Of a stretch of DNA of 39,937 bases, positions 8,271 to 17,705 are shown piece after piece (within the stretch, counting starts at the first letter, position 1; each line of letters opens with the position of its first letter). The DNA is from Gammaproteobacteria bacterium RIFCSPHIGHO2_12_FULL_41_20 (lineage in GTDB: Bacteria; Pseudomonadota; Gammaproteobacteria; DSM-16500), in assembly GCA_001801575.1 (NCBI GenBank), contig MGYC01000012.1, positions 1 through 39,937 on the forward strand, in the 5' to 3' direction. The translations under genes and the position numbers were made by a program. Below the pieces are notes generated by a model. The model searched no databases. It was not told the origin of the DNA and worked only from the letters and a program-made list of their open reading frames with translations.

Positions 8271-10277
8271 TTAATCAATAGTAAATAGGCTTGAGTATCC
8301 TGTATAGGGTGTAATATTTTTATTCCAAGCAGATTTCCAATCTCCATGATGTACTATGCGATAGTGGCCTGGTGAAATCGCGGGTGGAATACGCCAAATA
8401 ATTTTAATTAATGAATAAGCAATACCTTTGCGTTGCCAATGGTATTCTGTATCCCAGTCTCTGTCATATCGAATAGTTTGCCAGCCACCATTTTCCCAAT
8501 GTTGAATTTCTAGAAAGGTGTCTTGCATATGGAAGTTATTTTTGGGATGTGCTCCCCAAAACACAGCTTCTACTATATTGCCGGGGTTATAGACGGATTT
8601 GACATCTTGGTAGATGTCACCAAATTGTTTGGAAGGAGGTACTTGATCGAATATGACGCCGGGTTGTAAGTTATGCAAGCCATTTAATAAGTCGGGTGGT
8701 TGTGGACCTTCGGCAACGAGTAAGCCAGTGATTAAGGCTTTTGTTAGGTTAGTAAATTCCTGTTGTAGTGCAGCTTGAGTCCAAGGTCCAAAATGGGTTG
8801 AGGCTCCCTCGTAGCGTTGCAATTGATATTCTTGATACGTGGCTACGTAACCAGAATAAGCATTGGATAATGCGGATAGAACTACGTAATTGGTAGGCGG
8901 CAGTTGCTTGGCGACCGCTTCGCGGATGCGTCGACCAGTCATGGTAGTCAATTCAAATGGCGCAGCCACAATCACTAAATTGCCAATTTGTATCACTTGT
9001 AAAGGTAAAATATTGGGTGTCCATGGATAAGGCTTTTTTATCCCTGTTTGTACAGCGATAGGCTTGACTCCTTGGCAGGGTGTGGTCACCATTTCGCAAA
9101 TAAAATGAGGCAGTACTTTGCCAAGTGTGCCGCAAGATACTCCTTGTATGCCAATGCCTTCGCCATCTTGGGTGCCAGCTAACATGGAAACTCCAATAGC
9201 GGCAGGGCATGTCGTTTGTATACTGCCATTAGTATATTGCGGTTCAACAGTGACTTTATCCATAGCAATATAAGTATGCCGATAATCTACATTGCCTGTT
9301 ATTACTTCATTGGCTTGCGCAAATAATTTTTTGGCAAGTTGGTATTGCGGTGCCCCAGCTTTTTCTACAGCAGCAATACCGGCTAAACCAGCACCGCCTT
9401 CGTGACCATAAGGGTTTGGCGATACATCACCCGCATTGGCTTGTGCAAATGCAGCAACGAATGCTTGCGGGCCGTAATTAGAGTGAAAGTCTTTTTCAAA
9501 AGTATATTCGGCATAACCTTTGTTATCACCATTGATAAGATGATTTTTATTATTCATGGAAACACCATGAATGGGAAACCAATTGATAATACCTATTGGC
9601 TGGCCATTTAGGCGATCAAAACGAATTAATGTCATTTGGGTATCGGTATCGCCCTTGTATCGGTCGCGCTCAGCTTGTGGGTTTAATAAGTAAGAAGTGG
9701 GGGAGCGGTTAAAGTTTACTCCTGGAAGATCATCTTGCGTAATTTTGATGCTTGCTGGTGCTAAATTATTATGCGCCCTTTCTACCGCTGTTACGATACC
9801 AGCAACGATGGTATTAAAGTTCTCGTGGTTGAATCCCAAGGTGGTAAGATTATACAGTGTATAGGTAGAGTAGCCACCCGGGCCGCTGTGTTCATGTGTT
9901 GCGGTAATTAAAATATTACTATCGTTATAAGTATCGCCGTATTTTGCTTGTAATTTTTTAACTACTTGTTGTTTTACAGCTTGAAATACCTGACCTAGAT
10001 CTGTGTTAACAAAAACAATTTTTTTATTATTGCAGGGCGATTCGATGATAAAGGCTCTTGCCCATAAGCGCTGATAAATTCCAGCAGTTTGCTGTTGTAG
10101 CATGGCATAGCCCATCATGCCTTCTTCTGCTGCAGGACCGGTGATATCGTAGATACCAGCACCCACATTAAATAGGGTATTGTCACGGCAGCTATCACTA
10201 GTGACGGCATAGGTGATGCGAGCAAGGCTGCATAGTAGTATAAATAGGCAGATAAGAACATAGTGTATCATTTTCAA
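8271..10277 (-). CDS. Neutral (alkaline) ceramidase, secreted
   Basis: A 668-aa neutral ceramidase that should hydrolyse ceramide to sphingosine and fatty acid outside the cytoplasm. An N-terminal signal peptide of about 24 residues ends near ITYA. The catalytic domain shows the family hallmarks: VGAGIYDITGPAAEEGMMGYA at the start, TATHEHSGPGG and NWFPIHGVSM with the zinc histidines, and NAGDVSPN with the nucleophilic serine. The last 130 residues form the usual Ig-like C-terminal domain. The start is a TTG at 10277-10275: AGGAG lies 9 bases before it, whereas the ATG two codons later is too far from it. Bacteria make few sphingolipids, so the substrate is most likely host membrane ceramide. 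It follows the GH5 gene by 75 bp and precedes the TPR gene by 28 bp. Confidence 0.93.
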   Translation of the reverse strand: MKMIHYVLICLFILLCSLARITYAVTSDSCRDNTLFNVGAGIYDITGPAAEEGMMGYAMLQQQTAGIYQRLWARAFIIESPCNNKKIVFVNTDLGQVFQAVKQQVVKKLQAKYGDTYNDSNILITATHEHSGPGGYSTYTLYNLTTLGFNHENFNTIVAGIVTAVERAHNNLAPASIKITQDDLPGVNFNRSPTSYLLNPQAERDRYKGDTDTQMTLIRFDRLNGQPIGIINWFPIHGVSMNNKNHLINGDNKGYAEYTFEKDFHSNYGPQAFVAAFAQANAGDVSPNPYGHEGGAGLAGIAAVEKAGAPQYQLAKKLFAQANEVITGNVDYRHTYIAMDKVTVEPQYTNGSIQTTCPAAIGVSMLAGTQDGEGIGIQGVSCGTLGKVLPHFICEMVTTPCQGVKPIAVQTGIKKPYPWTPNILPLQVIQIGNLVIVAAPFELTTMTGRRIREAVAKQLPPTNYVVLSALSNAYSGYVATYQEYQLQRYEGASTHFGPWTQAALQQEFTNLTKALITGLLVAEGPQPPDLLNGLHNLQPGVIFDQVPPSKQFGDIYQDVKSVYNPGNIVEAVFWGAHPKNNFHMQDTFLEIQHWENGGWQTIRYDRDWDTEYHWQRKGIAYSLIKIIWRIPPAISPGHYRIVHHGDWKSAWNKNITPYTGYSSLFTID

Positions 10278-10352
10278 TATTAGTTTCTCCTGATGATTAT
10301 TATTCTGACCGTCAGAATGACAACCTTGTTCTCAAGATGACGGGTGCCCATG

Positions 10353-11582
10353 TTATCCTTTTAATAATCTCCGTATCCAAGGGCTACGCCAGTCTTCTCG
10401 ATAAGCGGACCAATCATCGGTTAGCAAGCCAAACTCCTCGATAGTGCCATCTGCTCGAACGGGGTTTAATGCCCAGAATGACCAACCTAAATCTTTCTCT
10501 AGCATATAACCAACCATTCTTTGAAACCATAATTTATCTTTTTCATTAGCGCTGCGATAACCTACGCCAAACTCTCCTAACCACACTGGTGCCGTATAGT
10601 CACGGTTGTTTTCTAAGACATAGCCGAATTGTTGGTCTAAAACAGTTTTTAGCGCTGTTTCATCAAAGTCACGATAATGTTTTTGTCCACGAGAAGAGGC
10701 ATCATCGCCAGTATGTGTTGGACCGGTATAGCCATAAATATGCACTTCGTAAACTAGCTTATTTGAATGGTTTAAGATAAGTGGATTGTTTTTTACTGGT
10801 GTGAGCATAGGTCTATATCCATTAACCATTGGGATGCCAGTCCAATTAATACCTTCAACAATGATTAATAAGTGTGGATTGACTTCGTGAATAATATTAC
10901 CTGCTTGCGTAGCGGCTAATTTCCAGTCATTTTCATCACCCCAGCCCCAGTTTGGGTTAACGGGAATATAAGTGTCACGATAACGGCCAGTGCGCACTTC
11001 ATTCCGTAAATCTGCACCGGCGACTAATGGATTGTGGCGATAGCGTGTTACCATCATAACCCAGTCATTGAGCCACTGCGCAGTAGATTGATAACGTGGA
11101 TGATGCCATAAACCATTAAAATCATAGGCACAACACCATTCTGATGTGGTGGTATGGTTATTAAGAATAACTATGATACCCGCATCCGTTAACATTTTTA
11201 CGGCAATGTCAAAAACTTGTAATGGGGTTTTGTTGATTAATTCAGGATTGGCTGCGATGCGGTTGGGATCAACAGAATGAGTGTCATGTAACATTTGGTT
11301 AGAAAAGGTAAACCGCACAGAATTAAACCCACCGGCTTTAATTAAGTTAACAATATTTTGCATGGGTTGTTTATCGAGACCACCGGGGACTTGCGGTGTT
11401 TCATGTGCACCATACCAGCTCACACTTTTTAATTTAATTTTATTACCGCACTGATCAACAATCTGACTGCCTATTGTACTTAATTCAAAGGGCGCATCAC
11501 ACTGATGATGAGTTGCAACAGCGTAACAAGGGGAGAGGATAAAACCAGTAAGGAGTATAAGTATCTTATATAGATTTTTCAT
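10353..11582 (-). CDS. Secreted glycoside hydrolase family 5 protein
   Basis: A 409-aa GH5 (clan A, TIM-barrel) hydrolase with a signal peptide ending near CYAVA. The barrel shows SVRFTFSN, NNHTTTSEWCC, the acid/base glutamate in ADLRNEVR, a His-Tyr pair in YEVHIYG and the nucleophile glutamate in LGEFGVG; both catalytic residues are present. The pattern VILNNHTTTSEWCCAYDFNG together with GADLRNEVR resembles the eukaryote-type (plant GH5_11-like) subgroup more than classic bacterial endoglucanases. Possible substrates are beta-glucans, cellulose of an amoebal cyst wall, or, given the ceramidase next door, a glycosphingolipid headgroup. The stop of the CNNM gene lies 1 bp upstream, so the two are surely co-transcribed. 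Confidence 0.88.
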   Translation of the reverse strand: MKNLYKILILLTGFILSPCYAVATHHQCDAPFELSTIGSQIVDQCGNKIKLKSVSWYGAHETPQVPGGLDKQPMQNIVNLIKAGGFNSVRFTFSNQMLHDTHSVDPNRIAANPELINKTPLQVFDIAVKMLTDAGIIVILNNHTTTSEWCCAYDFNGLWHHPRYQSTAQWLNDWVMMVTRYRHNPLVAGADLRNEVRTGRYRDTYIPVNPNWGWGDENDWKLAATQAGNIIHEVNPHLLIIVEGINWTGIPMVNGYRPMLTPVKNNPLILNHSNKLVYEVHIYGYTGPTHTGDDASSRGQKHYRDFDETALKTVLDQQFGYVLENNRDYTAPVWLGEFGVGYRSANEKDKLWFQRMVGYMLEKDLGWSFWALNPVRADGTIEEFGLLTDDWSAYREDWRSPWIRRLLKG

Positions 11583-11583
11583 A

Positions 11584-12909
11584 TTAGTCCCGTATATTTT
11601 TGTTTTGTCGTTTCGGAATAACTTTAATTTTTGTCATTCGTGTGCCATGTAATTTTAAAATAATTGCTGTGAACTCGTTAAACTCAATATGTTCGCCACG
11701 TTTCGGCAGTCTACCTAGGCGATTCAATATAAGTCCAGCTACTGTTTCCGGCTCTGGCTCCTGACTGCTGATATCAATATCATGATCTAATGCTCTTTCA
11801 AGAGAAAATAAGGGGCAGTGACCTTTAACAAATAAACTTCCATCCGAGTTAATGGTCCAATCATCTTGGGTACGGTGGAATTCATCTTTTATGCGGCCAA
11901 TTAAAATATGCAAAAGATTATCTAATGTTACAAAGCCTAATAATGTATCCTGTCCTTTATAAATTAAGGCAAAATGTGGCATTCCCTCGCGGAATTTACG
12001 TAATAAATTTAAGGCCGGGAGTCGATAAGATACTTTCAGAATAGGGCGTAGTAAGGAAGAAAGATCATCGATTTTTTGTTGTTGATAAAGAACAGCAAAT
12101 AAGTCTTTTACATGGATAATGCCAACAATTTCACGCGTTGCTTTATTGTAGACTGGGTAACGGCTATATCGATGTTCGGCAACAATCTTGAGAGCTTCAT
12201 CAATGGGTTCGTCTGCTTGCAACATAATAATTTTTTCTTGTGGTTGCATCACGTCGGTTACTTTAAGGTCTGCAAAATCGAGTGTATGCTCAATAATTTC
12301 TGTTTCTTCTTTAGTTAATTCCCCATGCAAATGGCTAGCGCTTAAAATAAACTTGATTTCGTCTGTGGAGTGGAAGTACTCTCCGCGATGTGTTTTATCG
12401 AGGTGGGTTACCTTTAATAAAAGATTGGAACACGAGTTTAATAGCCAAATGGCGGGGTACATAAGCCAATAAAACCCATAAAGAGGCAGGGCAGTCCAAA
12501 TGGATACTTTTTCCGATTGACGGATTGCTAGGGACTTAGGCATGAGCTCACCCACTACTATGTGCAGAAAGGACACGAGTGAGAATGCGATAAGGAATGC
12601 CATGATCCGAGTAAGCTCAGGAGAGCTCATATTGAGGAATAGAAAAACAGGTTCAAATAAATGGGCGAATGCAGGATTGCCTACCCAGCCTAGGCCGATG
12701 GAAGCCAATGTAATACCTAGTTGGCAAGCGGAGAGGTATGCATCAAGATGTTGGTGTATATCGGATAGAATTTTTCCACGGATACCATATGTACGTTTGA
12801 TGGCAGCGACGCGTGTTTGTCTTAGCTTAACCATAGAAAATTCCGCAGCCACGAAAAATGCATTCATGAGTACGAGTGCTAAGGCAATTAGTATAAATAA
12901 TACATCCAT
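11584..12909 (-). CDS. CNNM/HlyC-CorC family membrane protein (TlyC/YtfL-like)
   Basis: A 441-aa protein with three parts: an N-terminal DUF21/CNNM membrane domain of about 190 residues with four hydrophobic segments, a pair of CBS domains (VTDVMQPQEKIIMLQADEPIDEA and VKDLFAVLYQQQ regions, about 215-335), and a C-terminal CorC/HlyC domain (about 350-430, with AGLILNRLGRLPKRGEHIE). Members are linked to Mg2+/Co2+ export or ion homeostasis; the name hemolysin is historical. It heads a minus-strand run with the GH5, ceramidase and TPR genes. A Fur-box-like palindrome lies 32 bp before its ATG. Full length for the family. Confidence 0.88.
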   Translation of the reverse strand: MDVLFILIALALVLMNAFFVAAEFSMVKLRQTRVAAIKRTYGIRGKILSDIHQHLDAYLSACQLGITLASIGLGWVGNPAFAHLFEPVFLFLNMSSPELTRIMAFLIAFSLVSFLHIVVGELMPKSLAIRQSEKVSIWTALPLYGFYWLMYPAIWLLNSCSNLLLKVTHLDKTHRGEYFHSTDEIKFILSASHLHGELTKEETEIIEHTLDFADLKVTDVMQPQEKIIMLQADEPIDEALKIVAEHRYSRYPVYNKATREIVGIIHVKDLFAVLYQQQKIDDLSSLLRPILKVSYRLPALNLLRKFREGMPHFALIYKGQDTLLGFVTLDNLLHILIGRIKDEFHRTQDDWTINSDGSLFVKGHCPLFSLERALDHDIDISSQEPEPETVAGLILNRLGRLPKRGEHIEFNEFTAIILKLHGTRMTKIKVIPKRQNKNIRD

Positions 12910-12940
12910 GGATAATCTCTATTCCTAAGTATCTACCTTT

Positions 12941-12959
12941 TGAAATGATAACCATTATT
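12941..12959. promoter_or_regulatory. Candidate Fur box between the CNNM gene and cysZ
   Basis: The core AATGATAACCATTATT matches 14 of 16 bases of the Escherichia coli Fur consensus core, and the full 19-mer matches about 14 of 19. It stands in the 115-bp divergent gap, 32 bp before the CNNM ATG and 66 bp before the cysZ ATG, close enough to control either. This is a sequence match only. Confidence 0.4.
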
Positions 12960-13024
12960 TTAAAAATGTGTAGTAATATTTAAGGGTATCTCTGAAGAGT
13001 TATCAAAAAAGACGAGGGCGAGAA

Positions 13025-13762
13025 ATGGCGGATAAGCATATTTTAGCCGGTATTTATTATCTTATTGAGGGATTTAAATTGATCACTCAACCAGGGTTGC
13101 GGCGGTTTGTTTTAGTGCCTTTGGTCATTAATATACTATTATTTAGCATATTATTTTTTGTGCTACGTTATTATTTGGTAGAATTTAACCAATGGTTCAC
13201 ACAGTTTTTACCAGCTTGGCTGCATTGGTTAAGTATGGTGGTATGGGTTGTGTTTGTTCTAGGGTTTTTTCTTATGTTCGTCAGTATTTTTGTAACTATA
13301 ACGAATATTTTGTCCGCACCGTTTAATAGTTTACTAGCAGAAAAAGTGGAACTTTATTTGACAGGAGTAATATTAGAACAGCGCAGTGTTTTTGCAAACA
13401 TTAAAACTATTCCCCATGTTTTACTGCGACAGTTAGCTATTATTGTTTATTATTTACCTAGGGCTGCGGGTATTTTGATATTATTTTTCATTCCTATTGT
13501 ACAAATGGTTGCAGCCGTTATATGGTTTGTATTTAATGCATGGTTTATGACGTTAACCTATGTAGATTACCCTACAGATAATCACCGCATGAGTTGGCAA
13601 CAGATGTATGCTTGGCTTGAACAGCGGCGTTGGTTAGGGTTAGGGTTTGGTATAAGTGTATTAGTTGTCTCTTTGGTGCCATTATTAAATTTATTCGTTG
13701 TTCCTGCTGCTGTAGCTGGTGCAACTAAATTATGGGTAGAAGAGAGTAAGTCAGGAGCTTAA
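13025..13762 (+). CDS. cysZ: CysZ/EI24 family membrane protein
   Basis: A 245-aa integral membrane protein of the EI24 domain family. The N-terminal signature [17 protein letters not shown] and the middle [13 protein letters not shown] are typical of CysZ, which carries sulfate into the cell for cysteine synthesis in enterobacteria. Four to six hydrophobic segments fit the family topology. The start ATG has GAGGGCGAG just upstream. No sulfate assimilation gene lies nearby, so the sulfate role is taken from homology only. It diverges from the CNNM gene and precedes ettA by 119 bp. Confidence 0.85.
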   Translation: MADKHILAGIYYLIEGFKLITQPGLRRFVLVPLVINILLFSILFFVLRYYLVEFNQWFTQFLPAWLHWLSMVVWVVFVLGFFLMFVSIFVTITNILSAPFNSLLAEKVELYLTGVILEQRSVFANIKTIPHVLLRQLAIIVYYLPRAAGILILFFIPIVQMVAAVIWFVFNAWFMTLTYVDYPTDNHRMSWQQMYAWLEQRRWLGLGFGISVLVVSLVPLLNLFVVPAAVAGATKLWVEESKSGA

Positions 13763-13881
13763 GTAACAACCGACATTCCCAGAACTGGTCTTTTTTTTGC
13801 TACTCCTCGACGTTAACAAAAAAACTACCCATCCTAGGAGTGCCGATAATAATTTTATTTTTTAGTGAGTTAAACATTTTT

Positions 13882-15555
13882 ATGGCACAGTATATATATA
13901 CTATGAAAGGCGTAGGGAAGATTGTTCCTCCTAAGCGAGAGATTTTAAAAAATATTTGGTTATCTTTTTATCCTGGCGCAAAAATTGGTGTGTTAGGATT
14001 AAATGGCTCAGGTAAATCCACATTATTGAAAATCATGGCAGGGTTAGACAAGGAATATAATGGGGAGGCTATACCACTGGCGGGCATTAAAATTGGCTAT
14101 TTGTCTCAAGAACCTCATTTAGATTCACATAAAAATGTGCGTGGTAATGTAGAGGCTGGAGTGGGCGAGGGCATGACGTTATTATCTCGATTTAATGAGA
14201 TTAGTATGAAGTTTGCCGAACCTATGTCAGAAGAGGAAGTGAATAAATTATTAGCAGAACAAGGCGATCTGCAGCAAGCAATTGATACAGCTGGTTTATG
14301 GGAATTAGAGCGAAAATTAGAAATTGCTGCTGATGCTTTGCGTTTGCCGCCATGGGAGGCTGATGTTACCAAGCTATCCGGTGGCGAGCGCCGTCGCGTT
14401 GCTTTGTGTCGTTTACTGTTATCTAAACCAGATATGTTATTACTGGATGAACCGACTAACCACTTGGATGCGGAGAGTGTGGCTTGGTTAGAACATTTTC
14501 TGCAGGATTATCCGGGTACAGTCGTGGCGGTGACGCATGATCGTTACTTTTTGGATAATGCTGCTGGCTGGATTTTAGAATTGGACAGAGGGCAGGGTAT
14601 CCCCTACGAGGGTAATTATTCTGCTTGGCTGGAACAAAAAGAACAGCGTCTAGCGCAAGAAGCCCGAGAACAAGAGGCTCACCAAAAAGCTTTACAAGCA
14701 GAATTAGCATGGGTGCGGTCTAATCCTAAAGGTCGTCAAGCTAAGAGTAAAGCACGTTTAGCACGTTTTGAAGAGTTAAATTCACGGGAGTTTCAAAAGC
14801 GTAGTGAAACTCAAGAGCTGTATATTCCGCCGGGGCCACGCTTGGGTGATAAAGTAATTGAAATGGAAAACGTAAGCAAGCGTTATGGAGATAGATTGTT
14901 ATTCGAGAAGGTGTCTTTGCAAATTCCTCCTGGCGCTATCGTGGGTATTATTGGCGCTAATGGTGCGGGTAAATCTACATTGTTTAAAATGCTTATTGGT
15001 CAAGAGCAAACAGATAGTGGAACTATCCATTTAGGGGAGTCAGTGAAATTAGCCTACGTGGATCAAAGTCGCGATCAATTAGACGGCAGTAAGACCGTAT
15101 GGCAGGAAATCTCTAATGAGCAAGATATTATGACTATCGGTGCTTATCAGATGCCTAGTCGTAATTATGTGGGGCGCTTTAATTTCAGGGGTGGTGATCA
15201 GCAAAAGTTCATTAAGGATCTTTCTGGTGGTGAGCGTAATCGTGTGCATTTGGCTAAATTATTAAGCAGTGGTGGCAATGTATTGCTGCTAGATGAGCCA
15301 ACCAATGATTTGGATGTGGAAACATTACGCGCATTAGAAGAGGCGATACTGAGTTTTCCGGGTTGTGCGTTGGTGGTTTCTCACGATCGTTGGTTTTTAG
15401 ATCGGGTTGCTACACATATTTTAGCATTTGAGGGAGACAGTAAGGTGACGTTTTTTACGGGTAATTATACGGACTATGAGAAAGAGCGTCTGCGTGCTTT
15501 CGGTGATGCAGCAAAACAGCCGCATCGTATTAAATATAAGAAATTGGCAGATTAA
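13882..15555 (+). CDS. ettA: Energy-dependent translational throttle protein EttA
   Basis: A soluble ABC-F protein of 557 aa. It has two ATP-binding cassettes: Walker [10 protein letters not shown] and [15 protein letters not shown] with DEPTNHLD in the first, GANGAGKST and [15 protein letters not shown] with DEPTNDLD in the second. The arm and linker with the EEQ-rich coiled coil (about 245-310) lie between. In E. coli EttA binds the ribosomal E site and gates entry into elongation according to ATP/ADP. The frame opens at GTG 13840, but ATG 13882 gives [19 protein letters not shown], the conserved EttA N-terminus, so it is chosen although the ribosome binding site is weak. Confidence 0.95.
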   Translation: MAQYIYTMKGVGKIVPPKREILKNIWLSFYPGAKIGVLGLNGSGKSTLLKIMAGLDKEYNGEAIPLAGIKIGYLSQEPHLDSHKNVRGNVEAGVGEGMTLLSRFNEISMKFAEPMSEEEVNKLLAEQGDLQQAIDTAGLWELERKLEIAADALRLPPWEADVTKLSGGERRRVALCRLLLSKPDMLLLDEPTNHLDAESVAWLEHFLQDYPGTVVAVTHDRYFLDNAAGWILELDRGQGIPYEGNYSAWLEQKEQRLAQEAREQEAHQKALQAELAWVRSNPKGRQAKSKARLARFEELNSREFQKRSETQELYIPPGPRLGDKVIEMENVSKRYGDRLLFEKVSLQIPPGAIVGIIGANGAGKSTLFKMLIGQEQTDSGTIHLGESVKLAYVDQSRDQLDGSKTVWQEISNEQDIMTIGAYQMPSRNYVGRFNFRGGDQQKFIKDLSGGERNRVHLAKLLSSGGNVLLLDEPTNDLDVETLRALEEAILSFPGCALVVSHDRWFLDRVATHILAFEGDSKVTFFTGNYTDYEKERLRAFGDAAKQPHRIKYKKLAD

Positions 15556-15605
15556 TTTCAGGGGCTGCTACACACACGTGTGCAATCAATTAAAGCTTTG
15601 TATAT

Positions 15606-15827
15606 CTAATCCATGCTGCCTATATCACCAAATGCTTCACAGCATCGACTTCTGCTTAAGCAATCATTCTGTAAATTGCAGGCTGGGTCCGTACATGTGC
15701 AGCTAGCTTGATAGGCGCAAATGTCAGCTCTTTTTGGTTGGCAATAAGAGCTAGGACAACCAGCTAGCACATAGCTACTGAGTAACATTCCGCAACATCC
15801 AGTAATAATGATTAATTTTGCTTTCAT
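15606..15827 (-). CDS. Small Cys-rich lipoprotein
   Basis: A 73-aa protein that is real despite its size: AAGGAGG stands 7-8 bases before the ATG. Residues 1-23 are a signal peptide ending in a good lipobox, LAG-C, so Cys24 should be lipidated. The mature chain of 50 residues has nine cysteines, that is eight besides the lipid anchor, enough for four disulfides in the periplasm or at the cell surface. The tail is short and acidic. No family is recognised. It is convergent with ettA and follows the permease gene on the same strand at a distance, so it probably has its own promoter. Confidence 0.68.
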   Translation of the reverse strand: MKAKLIIITGCCGMLLSSYVLAGCPSSYCQPKRADICAYQASCTCTDPACNLQNDCLSRSRCCEAFGDIGSMD

Positions 15828-16090
15828 GGGAAGCCTCCTTGTTGCTTGCCCGAGTTAGTTTTGGCAGTCAATTTCAGTATAGCAGTGAAAAAACAATCCG
15901 GTTTTTAAAGGAATAGCCACGATTTTATTGGGTATAAAGAGGGTTAAAGACAATATTTTGTTTTAAAGATGCCTTAATTAGCTGCCATTTTTGTGCATTA
16001 TGACGCCGCTATACGGAAGGATGTGTCCGTTTCATTACGTTTATAGGGCGGGGTCCATACATGACAGTGTTAACGGGAACTGCTGATTAT
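15828..16090. other. Intergenic gap with one repeat end
   Basis: About 260 bases without a gene. The AT-rich part next to the lipoprotein probably holds its promoter. The only other recognisable item is a 25-bp copy of the end of the palindromic repeat found at 30120-30242. Confidence 0.5.
16061..16085. repeat. Solitary end of the 57-bp-arm palindromic repeat
   Basis: Twenty-four of 25 bases match the outer end of the right arm of the repeat at 30120-30242 (the segment GACAGTGTTAACGGGAACTG and its flanks). The rest of the arm is missing. It ends 6 bp before the permease stop. Confidence 0.7.
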
Positions 16091-17545
16091 TTATTGAGAG
16101 GTTGGGGCATATTTAAAGCTGGCTTTTTCTAAGTCGACAAGAGTTGTTTTTTTTATCCATTTGTACCCTAGCCATAATGCCAGAAATATAGGCACACCTA
16201 GATAAGGAATGATGACGCTATACCAATTAATATGATGCTCTAAAAATGCCTGATAGTTTTGCCCTGCAATGATGACTAAACATAAGCCAAAGGCAGTCAG
16301 TGGTGCATAGGGATAACCTTTTGCAACATAGGGAAGTTGTTTTAAGTCACGGCCTTGTTTTACATATGCTTTTCTAAAACGGTAATGGCTAATTGCAATG
16401 CCTAGCCAAGCAATAAAGCCAGATAAGCTAGATGCATTTAATAACCAAAAATAAACGGTACCATTGCCAAAACGCGATGATAGAAAAGTTAACATGGCAA
16501 CTAAGGTGGTGGCTAGCAAGGCATATAATGGCACACCAAAGCGATTTACCTTTTTAAAAATAGCGGGCACATGGCCTTCCTTAGCTAAGTACCATAGCAT
16601 GCGTGTGGCAGCGTACATACCTGAATTGCCCGCAGACAAGATGGCGGTAAGAATCACTGCATTCATGAGGGAGGCGGCAAAAGTAATGCCTAATTGTTTA
16701 AATACTAGGGTGAAAGGACTAACTTGTATATCGGTGCTAGCTAACATGGGATCAGTGTAAGGAATTAATAAGCTAATAATAAATATGGATAAGACAAAGA
16801 ATAATAAAATTCGCCAAAATACCTGGTTAATAGCTTTGGGGATGGTTTCTCGTGGGGTTTCGCTTTCGCCCGAGGCAATACCAATTAATTCGGTACCTTG
16901 AAAAGAAAATCCAGCAACAATGAAAGCGCCCAATAGAGCCGTCCAACCGCCATGGAAGGGTCCACCATGAATAGTCCAGTTGTGTAATCCAGCAGAGTTA
17001 AAATGGATAATACCCAGCACCATGGCGGTACCAGTAATAATAAAAATAATGATAACTGTGACTTTAATTAGGGAGAACCAATATTCTGCTTCGCCAAAGC
17101 CGCGTGCAGATAAAGCGTTTAAGCTGACAAAGATGCTGAGAAATAATATGCTCCAGATAAGTGGTGAGCTATGTGGGAACCAAAAGTCCATAACAAGTGC
17201 GGCGGCAGAGATTTCTGATGCCACAGTGATAGCCCAATTATACCAATAATTCCATCCCAAGGCATAGCCAAGAGCGGGATCAACGAACTGTGACGCATAA
17301 ACGTAAAAGGATCCTGTGGTAGGCATAAACGCAGCCATTTCACCAAGGCTGGTCATAAGAAAGTAAACCATGGTTCCAGTGATAATATAGGCAAGCATGG
17401 TACCGCCAGGGCCAGCCATATGAATAGCATTACCGCTAGCTAAGAAAATCCCCGTGCCAATCGCGCCACCAATCGCAATCATGCTTAGTAAGCGAGCACT
17501 CAATTCGCGGTGTAGTTTATTGGCGTTTTTAACTTGTCTATCCAT
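16091..17545 (-). CDS. APC-family amino acid permease, LysP-like
   Basis: A 484-aa amino acid/proton symporter with about twelve membrane helices. Helix 1 carries the APC substrate-binding GGAIGTGIFLASGNAI. The segments MVYFLMTSLGEMAAFMP, GWNYWYNWA and RGFGEAEYWFSLIKV match lysine permease LysP best among the AroP/GabP/LysP group. Basic amino acid uptake is therefore likely, and it would suit the KamA-like and RocD enzymes nearby, though neither is linked. The ATG has no visible Shine-Dalgarno sequence. The upstream gap to the RND operon contains two strong hairpins. Confidence 0.87.
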   Translation of the reverse strand: MDRQVKNANKLHRELSARLLSMIAIGGAIGTGIFLASGNAIHMAGPGGTMLAYIITGTMVYFLMTSLGEMAAFMPTTGSFYVYASQFVDPALGYALGWNYWYNWAITVASEISAAALVMDFWFPHSSPLIWSILFLSIFVSLNALSARGFGEAEYWFSLIKVTVIIIFIITGTAMVLGIIHFNSAGLHNWTIHGGPFHGGWTALLGAFIVAGFSFQGTELIGIASGESETPRETIPKAINQVFWRILLFFVLSIFIISLLIPYTDPMLASTDIQVSPFTLVFKQLGITFAASLMNAVILTAILSAGNSGMYAATRMLWYLAKEGHVPAIFKKVNRFGVPLYALLATTLVAMLTFLSSRFGNGTVYFWLLNASSLSGFIAWLGIAISHYRFRKAYVKQGRDLKQLPYVAKGYPYAPLTAFGLCLVIIAGQNYQAFLEHHINWYSVIIPYLGVPIFLALWLGYKWIKKTTLVDLEKASFKYAPTSQ

Positions 17546-17573
17546 GAGGTATTAAGATCGTATAGCAAACAAG

Positions 17574-17636
17574 TAGGGTTTGCTTACAATTCAACTCTCT
17601 TTTTATAGCCGAGGATTGAATTGTAAGCAGACCCTA
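17574..17636. repeat. Inverted repeat, 21-bp arms
   Basis: Arms 17574-17594 and 17616-17636 are complementary with one G/T-type mismatch and enclose 21 bases. The repeat lies 29 bp upstream of the permease ATG, in the divergent gap, so it is not at the end of either flanking gene. Confidence 0.75.
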
Positions 17637-17666
17637 TACTAATGGATAATAAGTTATTACGCTAGC

Positions 17667-17705
17667 GAAAGAGAGGCAGCCAAGATTCTTGGTTGCCTCT
17701 CTTTC
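17667..17705. terminator. Strong hairpin, terminator-like, in the divergent gap
   Basis: Arms of 18 bases (17667-17684 and 17688-17705) pair with one wobble around a 3-base loop. One side is purine-rich, so the 3' strand gives CCTCTCTTTC followed by TTGCATTTT. It resembles an intrinsic terminator on the plus strand, but no plus-strand gene precedes it, which leaves a small RNA, a leader attenuator or a gene relic as options. Confidence 0.45.

Noticed and set aside
8243-8347. N-terminal extension of the TPR protein into the ceramidase gene
   Set aside because: ATG 8242 has a strong purine-rich binding site; the extension only copies the other frame of the ceramidase tail.
10302-10318. Small palindrome ATTCTGA-CCG-TCAGAAT between the GH5 and ceramidase genes
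   Set aside because: Only 7-bp arms with no T-run; too weak to call a terminator and not clearly related to the larger repeats.
13780-13840. T-run and short complementary bits after cysZ
   Set aside because: Stem of only four to six pairs; no convincing intrinsic terminator could be drawn.
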